Below are positions 45,427 to 54,489 of a DNA stretch of 64,000 bases, piece after piece (positions within the stretch are counted from its first letter, which is position 1; each line of letters starts with the position of its first letter). Origin of the DNA: Zingiber officinale. Taxonomy: Eukaryota > Streptophyta > Magnoliopsida > Zingiberales > Zingiberaceae. A program made the position numbers and the translations under genes. The stretch spans positions 102,023,344 through 102,087,343 of the forward strand of contig NC_055986.1 in assembly GCF_018446385.1 (NCBI RefSeq), given 5' to 3'. The notes under the pieces were generated by a model. It ran no database searches. It worked only from the letters and a program-made list of their open reading frames with translations, and was not told the DNA's origin.

Positions 45427-46281
45427 TCACTCAATACAGTCAAAAGCCTCATCAGGGATACCCTCAAGAAGCTGGACTCGGTCAACATTCCGGTCGGAGA
45501 AAGCTTCAAGGAGGTGGTCGTTCGCCTTCAGCTGGATGAGCATGGCGTTGATGGCTAGCTCGAACGAATGGACGATATGGTTGGTCACCTTCTCCAAAAA
45601 TGGTACCGAGCGGAGGTATTGATATTTCATGGCAACAGAGCAAACCGGTTCGGCCTCTTGGTAGGTCTTCAGAGCAGCACGCGAAGCCTCTAGTTCCTCT
45701 TCAAGGTGCTTCACTTGACCTTGAAGTTCAGTCTCCTTGGCCGAACGGCTCTCCCGCTCGGCAACCAGGAAGTTCTCCGCTTCTTTCAGCTTGTCGGCCA
45801 ACCGCCTGGCTTCCTTGTTCTTTTCTTCTAAGTCGGTGATGACCCGTTGTTTCCGCGTAGAGGCCAGCTCAAGCTTCCTATCGTAGGTCCTCAACTGAGC
45901 CTCTATTTGGCCCAGCCTGCAGGCCTGCTCGGCCGATTTCTGCTGCTCCTTGGTGAAGAGTCGTTGGGCCTTCTCCAGCTCGGTCTTCAGGCGAGCTGAC
46001 AATGGTCCCTGGGAGGAGCCTTCTCCAGAAATTTTGAGCATCTTCATCTCATCCTCCACTTGTGCCAGTCGTTGGCACATAGCAATGTTCTCCACTCAGT
46101 ACTAAAAGCAAATATTAGTGTCGAGCGGAGGTAATATAACAGTTTATCAAAAATACTAACCCCGGTGTATATCTCCAGATGGTTGTCAGCCAACGTGCCC
46201 GGAGGTTTCATGGCCGCTCGCGCCCTCGCCTCCTCCTAGATGCAGGCGAGCCAACCTCTGATGTAGACTTGGTGCTGGGGA
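45427..46281 (-). pseudogene. Antisense additional ORF of gypsy C, 3' part (coiled coil)
   Basis: The frame 46095-45427 (222 codons, minus strand) is rich in Glu, Lys, Leu, Arg and Ala with heptad spacing (for example Leu-Glu-Glu-Lys-Asn-Lys-Glu-Ala-Arg-Arg-Leu), a long predicted coiled coil, and ends Asp-Glu-Ala-Phe-Asp-Cys-Ile-Glu. Upstream, 46281-46096 looks like the preceding exon and a GT-donor junction ('accggg-gttagtat') before it is cut by the CACTA element at 46282. In Retand/Grande-type Tat elements an antisense ORF sits between pol and the 3' LTR; this matches that position and orientation. Confidence 0.75.
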
Positions 46282-46299
46282 CACTACAACAAAAATATT

Positions 46300-46770
46300 T
46301 AAAGACAACGGTTAAAAACCGTTGTCGTAGGCTCTTTAAACCGTTGTAATTGGCAGTGTTGTTAAATGTGCAGTAAAAGACAACGGTTTAAAACCGTTGT
46401 CTTTGACCACATTAGACAACAGTCATGCAACGGATTTAAAACGTTATCTTTTTAATACCAAAGACAACAGTTCTGCAACATATAAAACCGTTGTAATTGC
46501 CAATTTTGCAATAATTTGGATCGCATGCAGATATGCTTTTGACAACAAATACAGTATTGTTGTCTTTCTTCCAAATTTAGTTTAAAAACCATTGATCCTT
46601 TGCATACTTTTCACAACGGTTAAAAAATTGTTGTCTATATACATTCACAAAACCGTATATACATTCACAAAAACCGTTGTCAACATAATTTTTTTACACA
46701 CAAACCTGTACAACATATATATATACATTAGCAAAAACCGTTGTCAACATATATATATTAAGTTGTCTTT
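46300..46770. repeat. CACTA subterminal repeats, left end
   Basis: Multiple direct and inverted copies of 'acaacggttaaaaaccgttgt'-type words, many themselves palindromic. In CACTA elements such repeats are the transposase-accessory binding sites. Confidence 0.8.
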
Positions 46771-46949
46771 TATACATCTTGTCTCAACCAAAAACTGGTA
46801 CAACATATATGTACATTCACTTAAGTTTATAAACTTCTACAATTACTACAAGCTATCCCAACATTACCACAAGTTCATGACCACCACAAAAGATGAGACC
46901 ACAAAATTAAGTTTATCAGACCACAACCATGCAAATTAACTTGTCCTTT

Positions 46950-48235
46950 TCTGAATAGATCAAGTGATCAGGATGTGCAACAATCTTCACGTACTGGTCC
47001 TTTTTCTGTATACAAAATTTCATAGACTTAGCTTGCAAACCCAGCTTTCTCCCTTTTCTGAAAATAAAATATAGTTAAAGCTATAGAAAAAAGTAGAAAC
47101 ATGCATGTATAAACTGATAATCATTGCAAACTGATAATTGAAATGGATAAATCTAATAAACCACTATAAACTAAATTGATAATTGAAACAAACAAGCCCC
47201 AAAACTAGAAAACTTATCAACATGTATAAACAATTATAAACTTCTTGCAGCTTTGTATCTTTTGTACAGTAGAAACCAAATTGTGAAGCACGTACATAAA
47301 TCTCGACCTTCTTAAATGTTGAAGTAAAAGAATGGCCAAATAAGCACGAGAAACATTGCCGCTTCACATTTTCATGAGTAGTCAAGCAAGTGAGCATGAA
47401 AAAAGTTGATGAATATATAAACTTAACATTATATCTTAAATAATGTATTATGTGAAAGAAGCTAGATCGAATAGCTAACAGCAGCAACAGAAAGAAGGAA
47501 TTATAGAGGAAGTCATGTACCTTATGTCTCAACATTACAGCAGCAACACTCTAGTAAGATCTCAAAGCTTGAGGATGTGCAGTTTGCATAAAAATCACAA
47601 AGCAGTATACGAAACTAGTTTCAACATTATTTCTATAAAAAATCAAGAACAAACTAATCCATTAAACCATCTAAACTGTTAATCAATTTAATCCAGAATA
47701 TGATTTTCTAAACTAATAATCACTACCACCTAAACTTACAATCACTACAAACTTAATTAACTGATAATTTGACAAGTGTGTTAGTCCTATAGAAATGTGT
47801 TTACCAGCAAATGATATATATGTTTGAACATCTCAAAAATCTTAAGATGTTGGAAATCACTTCATGCATTCTAGAATAAGAATAATAATAAAATAGAGAT
47901 GTTCTACCTGGATGTCCTACACATTAAAGTTTTAATAATCATGATGTTTCCAGGGGCATATCTGTTAGGATTAGATTATGTAATTTGCATTATATGCAAA
48001 TACTTTCCAATAGATCAAGTCATTGTATGATTTTACATACCTAGTCATAAATATAGTCTTGTATGTATTCTGCCCACTCGGAACGCACTTCATCAATTTC
48101 TTCTCTAGAGTACTACGTTTTGATGAACTGTGATCAAAGACATAGATTAGATTAGTAAAAAACAATCAAAAGATGATAAGTGCAAAATGATAAACACACA
48201 AATATTTAAGAAGATTGAGAATTGAATGTCAAATA
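46950..48235. other. CACTA interior without recognised coding content
   Basis: AT-rich. Short frames on both strands (for example 47164-47535 minus) show no domain. It may be introns or 3' region of the CACTA ORF. Confidence 0.45.
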
Positions 48236-48239
48236 TTAC

Positions 48240-49165
48240 TATTGATCGAAGTGAATCTCTCTCGATAGTTTCCACTTCTTCAATAATATCTCTCATATAT
48301 CTCATCACATAAAAACCACACTATTTCGAATCTGGTTGACGAGGACCCTATGTTAAAAATAAATTGTAAATGTCTAATATACATGTTTAATTATTTATAA
48401 TTTAATCATAAGTAGACATGCATACCTTTATTACTTCCCATGTAACTACGTATTTCCAGTCCTCGTCATGAATGCAGTGACTAAGTGAATCCAACAAATA
48501 AACTGTCTCCTTAGATGGATCAATGATAGTGAGAATCTAATGATAACTATACACAAATCACATAATTATTGCATGCATATTTCTCGAAACAATAAATTAA
48601 AACTGATATTATAAGTCTTACTTACCCAACATTATGTGGCACTAAAATTAATTGATTTCTTGATGCTTGACTCAACTTATCTGCCAAAACACTAGCTCTT
48701 TCATTCAAGTGCTCGATTTTGCTATTTTTGTCCAGTCGAGTCACACATGGCACATATGGGATAATGTGTGGATTCACAAATCTAATTTTGTGGACATTGT
48801 TATATGTTTTTAGCTTTTTATAAAGATACCTACCATTTCAAAATGAAGAATGTTACAATGCTAAATTAATAAAGTTTATACAATTTATATGGTAAACAAA
48901 TAGAATAAGAAGACTTACCACATGTAAATTACTATACAATTTGTAGTTATGAGATCCAAATGATAAAAAGGAATGATATCTTCAAGGTGCACAAGGATTT
49001 CATAATCATTGTCAAAGAAATCATGCTCACAAATCATTGCTATATTTGTTTCATCATTTAGAGCATCCTTACAATAACAGTACAGTAGATGCAATGACCT
49101 TGGCACACTTGATGAAATAATTGGGTTATTTCTTTGGACAACACTTCTTTTCCTTTGAGGATTCT
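48240..49165 (-). pseudogene. CACTA-encoded Ulp1-like cysteine protease remnant
   Basis: Minus-strand segments in order: Val-Pro/Met-Pro-Arg-Ser-Leu-His-Leu-Leu-Tyr-Cys-Tyr (49106 downward) and Glu-Ile-Leu-Val-His-Leu-Glu-Asp-Ile-Ile-Pro-Phe; Phe-Val-Asn-Pro-His-Ile (about 48770); Asn-Gln-Leu-Ile-Leu-Val-Pro-His-Asn-Val (about 48640); Ile-Ile-Asp-Pro-Ser-Lys-Glu-Thr-Val-Tyr-Leu-Leu-Asp-Ser-Leu (about 48530); and Gln-Pro-Asp-Ser-Lys-stop-Cys-Gly-Phe-Tyr-Val-Met-Arg-Tyr-Met (about 48335-48290). These match the C-terminal Ulp1 (C48) protease module found in many plant CACTA and MULE proteins. A TAG immediately precedes the catalytic Cys codon. Segments are separated by probable introns. Confidence 0.75.
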
Positions 49166-49229
49166 AAAAATTGCAAATGTACACATGTTAGGTGCAACAC
49201 TAATGACTAATCTTTGTTGGACAATTTAA

Positions 49230-49390
49230 CTATAAATATAATATGACATTTACCTCATCTAGCATAACTACCAAGTTAGTCGGCCATCCCACATGTGTTC
49301 CTATAGCATCACCAATTGTATCACATTGATTTAGAATTGGAAATGACAAATGTGCTAATTCATCCATAGCCTTATCAATGGATGAATTAG
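49230..49390 (-). pseudogene. CACTA ORF fragment upstream of the protease
   Basis: Encodes Gly-Asp-Ala-Ile-Gly-Thr-His-Val-Gly-Trp-Pro-Thr-Asn-Leu-Val on the minus strand, a motif I associate with plant CACTA ORF2 proteins just N-terminal to the Ulp1 module. The 66-codon frame starting at 49430 fuses this to out-of-frame ALDH7 exon sequence; the boundary between captured and transposon DNA is about 49390. Confidence 0.55.
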
Positions 49391-49400
49391 CCAAGTTTAC

Positions 49401-50329
49401 CAGGTTGAACGCCGCATATATTGCTTCCATGAGTCACTCCCTGCTTCTCGACCACCTCCAGTGGCCTTTTCACCACCGAAAGCTCCACCAACTTCGACAC
49501 CATTAGTAGGTATGTTCACGTTGATAATACCACAGTCGCTGCCATGAGGTCTGCATCATAAAGGCACACTGTTTGGAAAGAACTATAGAAACTAACTGTA
49601 TATTAACAGAGAAAAAAAAAAGCTGGAAAACTAGAAACCATATCGTGATAAAGCTGAAAGACTTTTCTACACTTACAATCTTTAGAACCTTATCACAAAA
49701 TGACAAATAAACTTTTTGAAGCAAGAACATAATGCATAAACATATGTGTGAAAATAATAATAATGAAGGTCCATAGTGCCTCTGCACCACCACTTTGGTC
49801 CAATGCCTTCGCTACCACCATAAATCCCCAAAATCTCATAAATAAAGTTGCACCATGAGCTTTTCGGGATAGATCTAACATAATTCGGATAATAAACTCT
49901 AACATGTCCAAATTTGGAGGCTGTCAAAATAATTTAACAAGTTGAAAGATGGTTGTTACCCAATCCTCTTGAAGATAATCTCAGGCTTGCGTGTGAAGAT
50001 AGAACTGCTCAGACCTTGTGGCACCAAGTTGTTTATTTCAATTGCCTCATTTAAAGTCTATATAAGACATAGCAAATTAGAAATCTAGAGCTAAGAAGCA
50101 AAACAATAATATCAGATCCTACCCATTAATTCCTTAAATGAAAAGGATGGCAACAAAAGTTAATAGATAAACCAAATTCAAGAACTACCTGAAATTTCAT
50201 TACATATAATACAGGACCAAAGAGTTCTACTGTAACTACTTGTGCACTAGGTGTAATCTCGACAATACTAGGTTGAACAAAGTTTCTTTCAGAGTCAATA
50301 ACAGACCCTCCAAAGAGGATTTTCCCACC
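49401..50329 (-). pseudogene. Captured ALDH7 (antiquitin-type aldehyde dehydrogenase) exons
   Basis: Three minus-strand exons, 50329-50189, 50057-49960 and 49550-49401, keep GT-AG splice sites and phase and give about 129 open codons. Exon 1: Gly-Gly-Lys-Ile-Leu-Phe-Gly-Gly-Ser-Val-Ile-Asp and Glu-Leu-Phe-Gly-Pro-Val-Leu-Tyr-Val-Met-Lys-Phe. Exon 2: Glu-Ala-Ile-Glu-Ile-Asn-Asn and Pro-Gln-Gly-Leu-Ser-Ser-Ser-Ile-Phe-Thr. Exon 3: [24 protein letters not shown] and Ser-Trp-Lys-Gln-Tyr-Met-Arg-Arg. These are the C-terminal third of plant ALDH7, which oxidises aminoadipic semialdehyde and stress aldehydes. The catalytic Cys region, N-terminal NAD fold and last exon are absent, so no enzyme can be made. 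Capture by the CACTA element is inferred from location. Confidence 0.88.
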
Positions 50330-50360
50330 CTGCAGAAAGAAAACATGGTGAAACAAAAAA

Positions 50361-50377
50361 GGGGGGGGGGGGGGGGG
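50361..50377. repeat. Poly-G tract (17 G)
   Basis: Seventeen consecutive G following an A run, just upstream (minus sense) of the captured ALDH7 acceptor site. Length may be affected by sequencing error. Confidence 0.8.
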
Positions 50378-50849
50378 AATAGAGCGCACAAACTTTGCAG
50401 ATAAATCAGTCTTCTTCCTTCTCTGACACATAGTCATGTTAATTATTCACCTCATGGTTTTCTTAGCAAATATAGTTGTTGTGCATATTTATAGAGATGG
50501 GTTTAATTTTGTCTTGAAGAAACATTTAACCATAAATATGTTGATATTAACCACTTTTGTAGGCTAAACAGTGTCATCAACAAATCAAGCACAGGTGTTA
50601 GAGTTTGCAACAATACCATGTTAAAAGTATAAACCTTAATTAATAAATCTTGTTGAAGATGGTATCTCTCTATATATACATCCATTGATAGAGTGGGAGT
50701 TTGGATGAATTAGGCACCAAAATCAAGTCGGAAACAAATCAGATCTGTGCATCAAAACACGAATCAAGCTAGAGTTCGAAAAAATCCAAGCTCGCTTAAG
50801 CAAGAACAGATTTTCAAAGAGTGATTCTCCAGATCCTAGGGATGGACAA

Positions 50850-50968
50850 ACCGGTGATGATGATGGTCTGCTTGGAAGCGTCGACGCCCTCATGACCTGC
50901 TCGGATGTGGAACTGAAGCTGAATCCGGTTGGGCCGGGCAGTCGGGTGAGGCTCCTGAAGAATCCCAT
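50850..50968 (-). pseudogene. Captured TIC32-like short-chain dehydrogenase, first-exon fragment
   Basis: From the minus-strand ATG at 50968: Met-Gly-Phe-Phe-Arg-Ser-Leu-Thr, Pro-Gly-Pro-Thr-Gly-Phe-Ser-Phe-Ser-Ser-Thr-Ser-Glu-Gln-Val. After what looks like a one-base deletion near 50893, the adjacent frame continues Glu-Gly-Val-Asp-Ala-Ser-Lys-Gln-Thr-Ile-Ile-Ile-Thr-Gly. Plant TIC32/retinol-dehydrogenase-like SDRs begin with a Gly-Phe-Ser-x-x-Ser-Thr-x-Glu-x-Val stretch followed by Gly-Ile-Asp...Thr-Ala-Ile-Val-Thr-Gly and the NAD-binding Gly-x-x-x-Gly-x-Gly. The similarity stops just as that glycine motif should begin. It is a second captured gene start in the same CACTA, inferred from motif order only. 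Confidence 0.55.
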
Positions 50969-51049
50969 GCTGCCTCTCACTTGATCGCCGAGGAAACCGC
51001 CAAGAGAGTGAGAGACGAGGCGACAGGAGAAAAGGATGAGCCACGAGAG

Positions 51050-51400
51050 GGTTAGTCTGAGAGGAGTTCGAAGGAGAGGTTCAAGGAGAGGGGTTCATCG
51101 GAGATGTTTAGCGAGAGAGGTTTAGGCAGAGAGGAGTTTTGAGGAGAGGGGTTCGTGTAAAGGGGTGGAAGGCAAAAACATGTGAGGAGTGGAGAAGATT
51201 GTGTGAGGAGATCGGGAAGAGGAGATTGTGTGAGGAGATTGGGAAGAGGAGATTGTGTGAGGAGAGGGAACGTGAAGAGATCGTGTGATGAGGAGAGGAG
51301 AAAGACACAGTTATGCCTAGGGTTCCCAAAGACTAAGGGGAGGGAAAACACGCGCCAAAGAATTTTTCAGAGAGGGAAAGCATTAAACCTCTAAAAATGC
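51050..51400. repeat. GA-rich minisatellite in CACTA right arm
   Basis: Tandem 'ggagattgtgtgaggagatcgggaaga' units (51185-51290) and related GA-rich sequence. Open frames across it (51052-51394) are repeat artefacts. Confidence 0.65.
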
Positions 51401-51404
51401 GCTT

Positions 51405-51600
51405 AAAAACAACGGTTTTAGAAAATTGTTGTAAAATGTGTTGTTGATTAGAAAACAATTCGCTCAACAACAACGATTTTTATAAAACTGTTGTCTTTTG
51501 TTTTTTTTAAAGCTCAAAGACAACGATTTTGCTAAAAACCGTTGTCTTTTATCAAATTAACAACGGTTCCTTCAAAAACCGTTGTCTTTATAGTGTTGTC
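51405..51600. repeat. CACTA subterminal repeats, right end
   Basis: Same 'acaacggttttagaaaattgttgt / aaaaaccgttgtc' words as the left end, up to the terminal inverted repeat. Confidence 0.8.
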
Positions 51601-51625
51601 TTTTAACATATTTGTTGTAGTGGGA

Positions 51626-52999
51626 GAGCTGGGTTGGTCACTCGATGCCAGAAGATCCTCCGTTGGGAGGCGGAGTGTAGCGGTAATGGATCGTCGTCCG
51701 GCCGGCTTTGCCTGAGCAGAAGCGGATGGACTAGAAGTTTGGGCGGACGGTACCGGCAGAATAGCAGACCGAGTCACCTTCAGTCTGGTTGGCGGTAAGG
51801 AGGTAATCAGCTGAACGAGAAGGAGCTCCAGCAGCTCAGCCACCGACGGGGTCCGATCGGAGGAAGTAGCCTCCACTGTTGTGGGAGCTGTAGTTGGGGC
51901 ACCTCCCCCCGCAGAGGTTTGTACGACTGAAGTGGCAGAACGGGAAAGCGCGTCTGTTCGACGCCTCTTGCGAATGCCCGAGGACCCCGAGCCCTCAGCG
52001 GGGATGACTGGGGGTACCTCTTGGGTCACCCCTGGGTCGGCGGCCCCTCCCACGCTAGGCATCCGTTCAGCAGTCCCATCGCCCGTAGTTGTATTTTCTC
52101 CAGCAGTTGCAGTTTCCCCAGCTGTGCCCTCTTGCGGCCGACCGTCAAGCTGAGCCACTCCATTTCCTTAGCAGCAGCTGCCTCGATCTCGGCCTGCTTA
52201 GCCTTCATTATACCCGCTACTCGGGCACGCATCATGATGTCAGCTGCAAAAGAAGAACATAATCAGTTAGACTCAAAGGAAGGGGGCTAAAGAAATTTTA
52301 TACCTAGGCTGCTCGGGAGCTTCACTCGGCTCGGACTCAGCTCGAAGATGTACAATACACCCTCTGGTAGCATCTTGTGAATGTTGAACTTCAACCTGAC
52401 CAACATATTAGCGGCGTGGAGGTAATCTGGTTGAGTCTTATACCTCTTCAGCTCGGGCGGAGGTGGCAGGGCGGTCTGCCATTTAGTGTGGAAGTGGGGC
52501 CGCTCGGGGAGTCTCAAGTAAAAAAATTACTCCTTCCAGTGTTTGTTGGAGGAGGGCATCTTGTCGAAAAGACTAGGCCGATGCGAGATTGAAATAAGTA
52601 GGTGCCCAGCTCGGACTTTTTGGGGTAGTAGAAGTAGTGGAAGACCTGAGGAGTCAGTGGGATGTCGTGCACTTTGAATAGCACGACTACACCACATAAC
52701 AAGCGGAAGGAGTTGGGGACGAGCTGGGCGAGCGTAATGCGAAAGAAATTACAAACTTTAGTTATGAACAGATGAATAGGAAACCGGAGACCGACCACGA
52801 ATTGGTCTCGGAAGAAACAAACAGTGCTGGTCGGCGTGTGGTGTGGCTGGTCGGACGGGCTGGCCAGGACAATTTCATGGTCAGATGGGATATCATAGGC
52901 ATTTATGAGACTCGTGGCGTCACCCGCGTCGAACCGAGTCTCCATGGTAGTATACCAAAGACCGGGAGTGGGGTCCGACGGCTGCGAGGAGCTCGCCAT
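51626..52999 (-). pseudogene. Antisense additional ORF of gypsy C, 5' part
   Basis: The minus-strand frame 52999-52514 (161 codons) begins Met-Ala-Ser-Ser-Ser-Gln-Pro-Ser and includes Phe-Phe-Arg-Asp-Gln-Phe-Val-Val-Gly-Leu-Arg-Phe-Pro-Ile-His, Leu-Val-Pro-Asn-Ser-Phe-Arg and Phe-Tyr-Tyr-Pro-Lys-Lys. This matches the plant 'putative gypsy type transposon' domain (Transposase_28). A frameshift leads to 52517-52287 (Leu-Pro-Glu-Arg-Pro...Trp-Gln-Thr-Ala-Leu-Pro). After a probable intron comes a Pro/Ser/Thr-rich linker with a basic patch Arg-Lys-Arg-Arg-Arg (52158-51626), possibly nuclear-targeting. The CACTA insertion at 51622/46282 separates this from the coiled-coil part. Confidence 0.78.
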
Positions 53000-53315
53000 T
53001 ACCGGGGATGAAGAAGCGAAGGGTTTAACGAAGAAGACGATTGAGGAAAATCAGGAGGACACTAGAAACAGGAAAGCTATGAAAACTACGCACAAACAGA
53101 GGTCAGAAAAAGTCGGAAGGCTTACAAAAGGGGAAGCCGCTAAAGGAGGAAGCCTGAAGTCGTCGGAACGCTGGAAGCAAGCAATGTCGCCGAAGCAAAC
53201 GGTCGAAAGGCAGAAGGAGAACACAGAGGAAGACGCGGTGAACGTTGAGGCTTTATAAAGATGTGCGCGGCCGATTGGGGCCGTCCGATCTAGGGCACGG
53301 GAATCGGAGCACACA
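53000..53315. other. Gypsy C, upstream side of antisense ORF, ends in a break
   Basis: The 5' leader side of the antisense ORF. Open frames here (53051-53314 minus; 52905-53258 plus) have no recognisable domain. A 3' LTR should follow, but the gypsy similarity ends where the palindrome starts. Confidence 0.5.
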
Positions 53316-53559
53316 TTCGTTAAACTTTTAATTCATCACATTGTCAATTAGAGAAATTATTTTTAAAAAATATTTTTTTATTTTTAGTACAGTATTATAT
53401 TTCGACTTACTATACGATAACACCACTAACTAAGAGTCTCCATGGTAGTGGTGTTATCGTATAGTAAGTCGAAATATAATACTGTACTAAAAATAAAAAA
53501 AATATTTTTTAAAAATAATTTCTCTAATTGACAATGTGATGAATTAAAAGTTTAACGAA
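53316..53559. repeat. Near-perfect palindrome, ~113-bp arms, 17-bp loop
   Basis: Left arm 53316-53428 (ttcgttaaacttttaattc... ...acaccacta) is the reverse complement of right arm 53446-53559, with a one-base difference in an A run. The spacer 53429-53445 contains 'gagtctccatgg', which with the following 'tagt' repeats 16 bases of gypsy C at about 52938-52953. Confidence 0.95.
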
Positions 53560-54225
53560 ATCAACATCAAGATGATATTTTAAAGAAATTAATACTAAGA
53601 TATGATGAAACTTTAACGAAATCAATAATAAAATAATGATGCTTTAAAAAATTAGCACTAAAATGATGATATTAATCAAAGAAACATTAATTATAAGGTG
53701 GTAATATTTTGACTAAAACAACACTAAGATGGTGATATTTTGATGAAATGAGTTTCAAATATGTTGATGTTTTAACAAAATCAAGGTAATGATGCTTTGA
53801 ACTTATGAACATAAAAAGCTAGCCTTGCGTAGCCTCACGACCTCAAGGAATAATAAGAGGATTTGGCTTTGAGACTCGGAGGATAACGAGAAGGTGGAAG
53901 TAAGTAAGGGTAAGCATTCGATTAATTCGATCCATAAGTTAATTGAATTAACTGAAAACTGATTTAGTGTTAGCTAATTGAATCAAATTAAAATTTTACT
54001 AAAACTAAATTAACCGAATCAATTATTTGAGTTAATACCGAATTAACTAAATTTATTTAAAATAATAATAATAATAATAATTTATATAAAATTAATATCA
54101 AATTAATCGAATTAACTGAATGCTCATTCTTATAAATAAATCTTTGTTTTTACGAGTATGTTAGGAATTGATATCTCCTTATCTTATCATCTTCTAATTA
54201 AGTAACACCTTAGTTTAAATGCTAT
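53560..54225. repeat. Degenerate ~33-bp repeats and AT-rich flank
   Basis: 53560-53800 holds variants of 'aaatcaacactaagatgatgatattttaacg'. 53910-54130 is 'aattaaccgaattaac'-type low-complexity DNA with an (AAT)n run at about 54059-54084. No gene seen. Confidence 0.65.
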
Positions 54226-54489
54226 TAAAAAATACGACAATTTACCAAATCACGCACATAAATATCTTAATTGACCAAAAGGCATATGCTACTTTGGTAT
54301 TTACCAAAGGACGCACTTTTTCAAGTGCACTTCCCTTTTTATCCTTCTGACCAAACAATTTTTTTTTTTTGTCGTTTTTCTTTTCTCTCTCTTCTCTTTC
54401 CTATCTCCTCTTTCATCAACGACATTTAAATTTAATTAATTTTTTGATAACATTTTAATACATTTAGATAAGCTAAAATAAACTATGAA

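Larger units (their letters stand above)
46282..51622 (-). mobile_element. CACTA (En/Spm) transposon carrying captured host exons
   Basis: Ends CACTACAACAAAAATAT... and ...ATATTTGTTGTAGTG, with a 3-bp target duplication GGA (46279-46281 and 51623-51625). Both ends have subterminal repeats of 'acaacggtttt/aaaaccgttgt' (46300-46770; 51405-51600). The coding remnants read on the minus strand: short-chain dehydrogenase start, ALDH7 exons, CACTA ORF with Ulp1-like domain. I see no En/Spm transposase (Transposase_21-type) domain, so it appears non-autonomous. It interrupts gypsy C's antisense ORF. Confidence 0.92.

Noticed and set aside
50361..50377. G-quadruplex regulatory element in the 17-G run
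   Set aside because: A homopolymer of this length inside a transposon is more likely a slippage product or sequencing artefact; nothing nearby supports regulation.
51052..51394. Leu/Pro-rich minus-strand ORFs and their plus-strand counterpart
   Set aside because: Artefact of a GA-rich minisatellite in the CACTA right arm.
53051..53314. 87-codon minus-strand frame as an independent gene
   Set aside because: Lies in the leader side of the gypsy C antisense ORF and has no recognisable domain.
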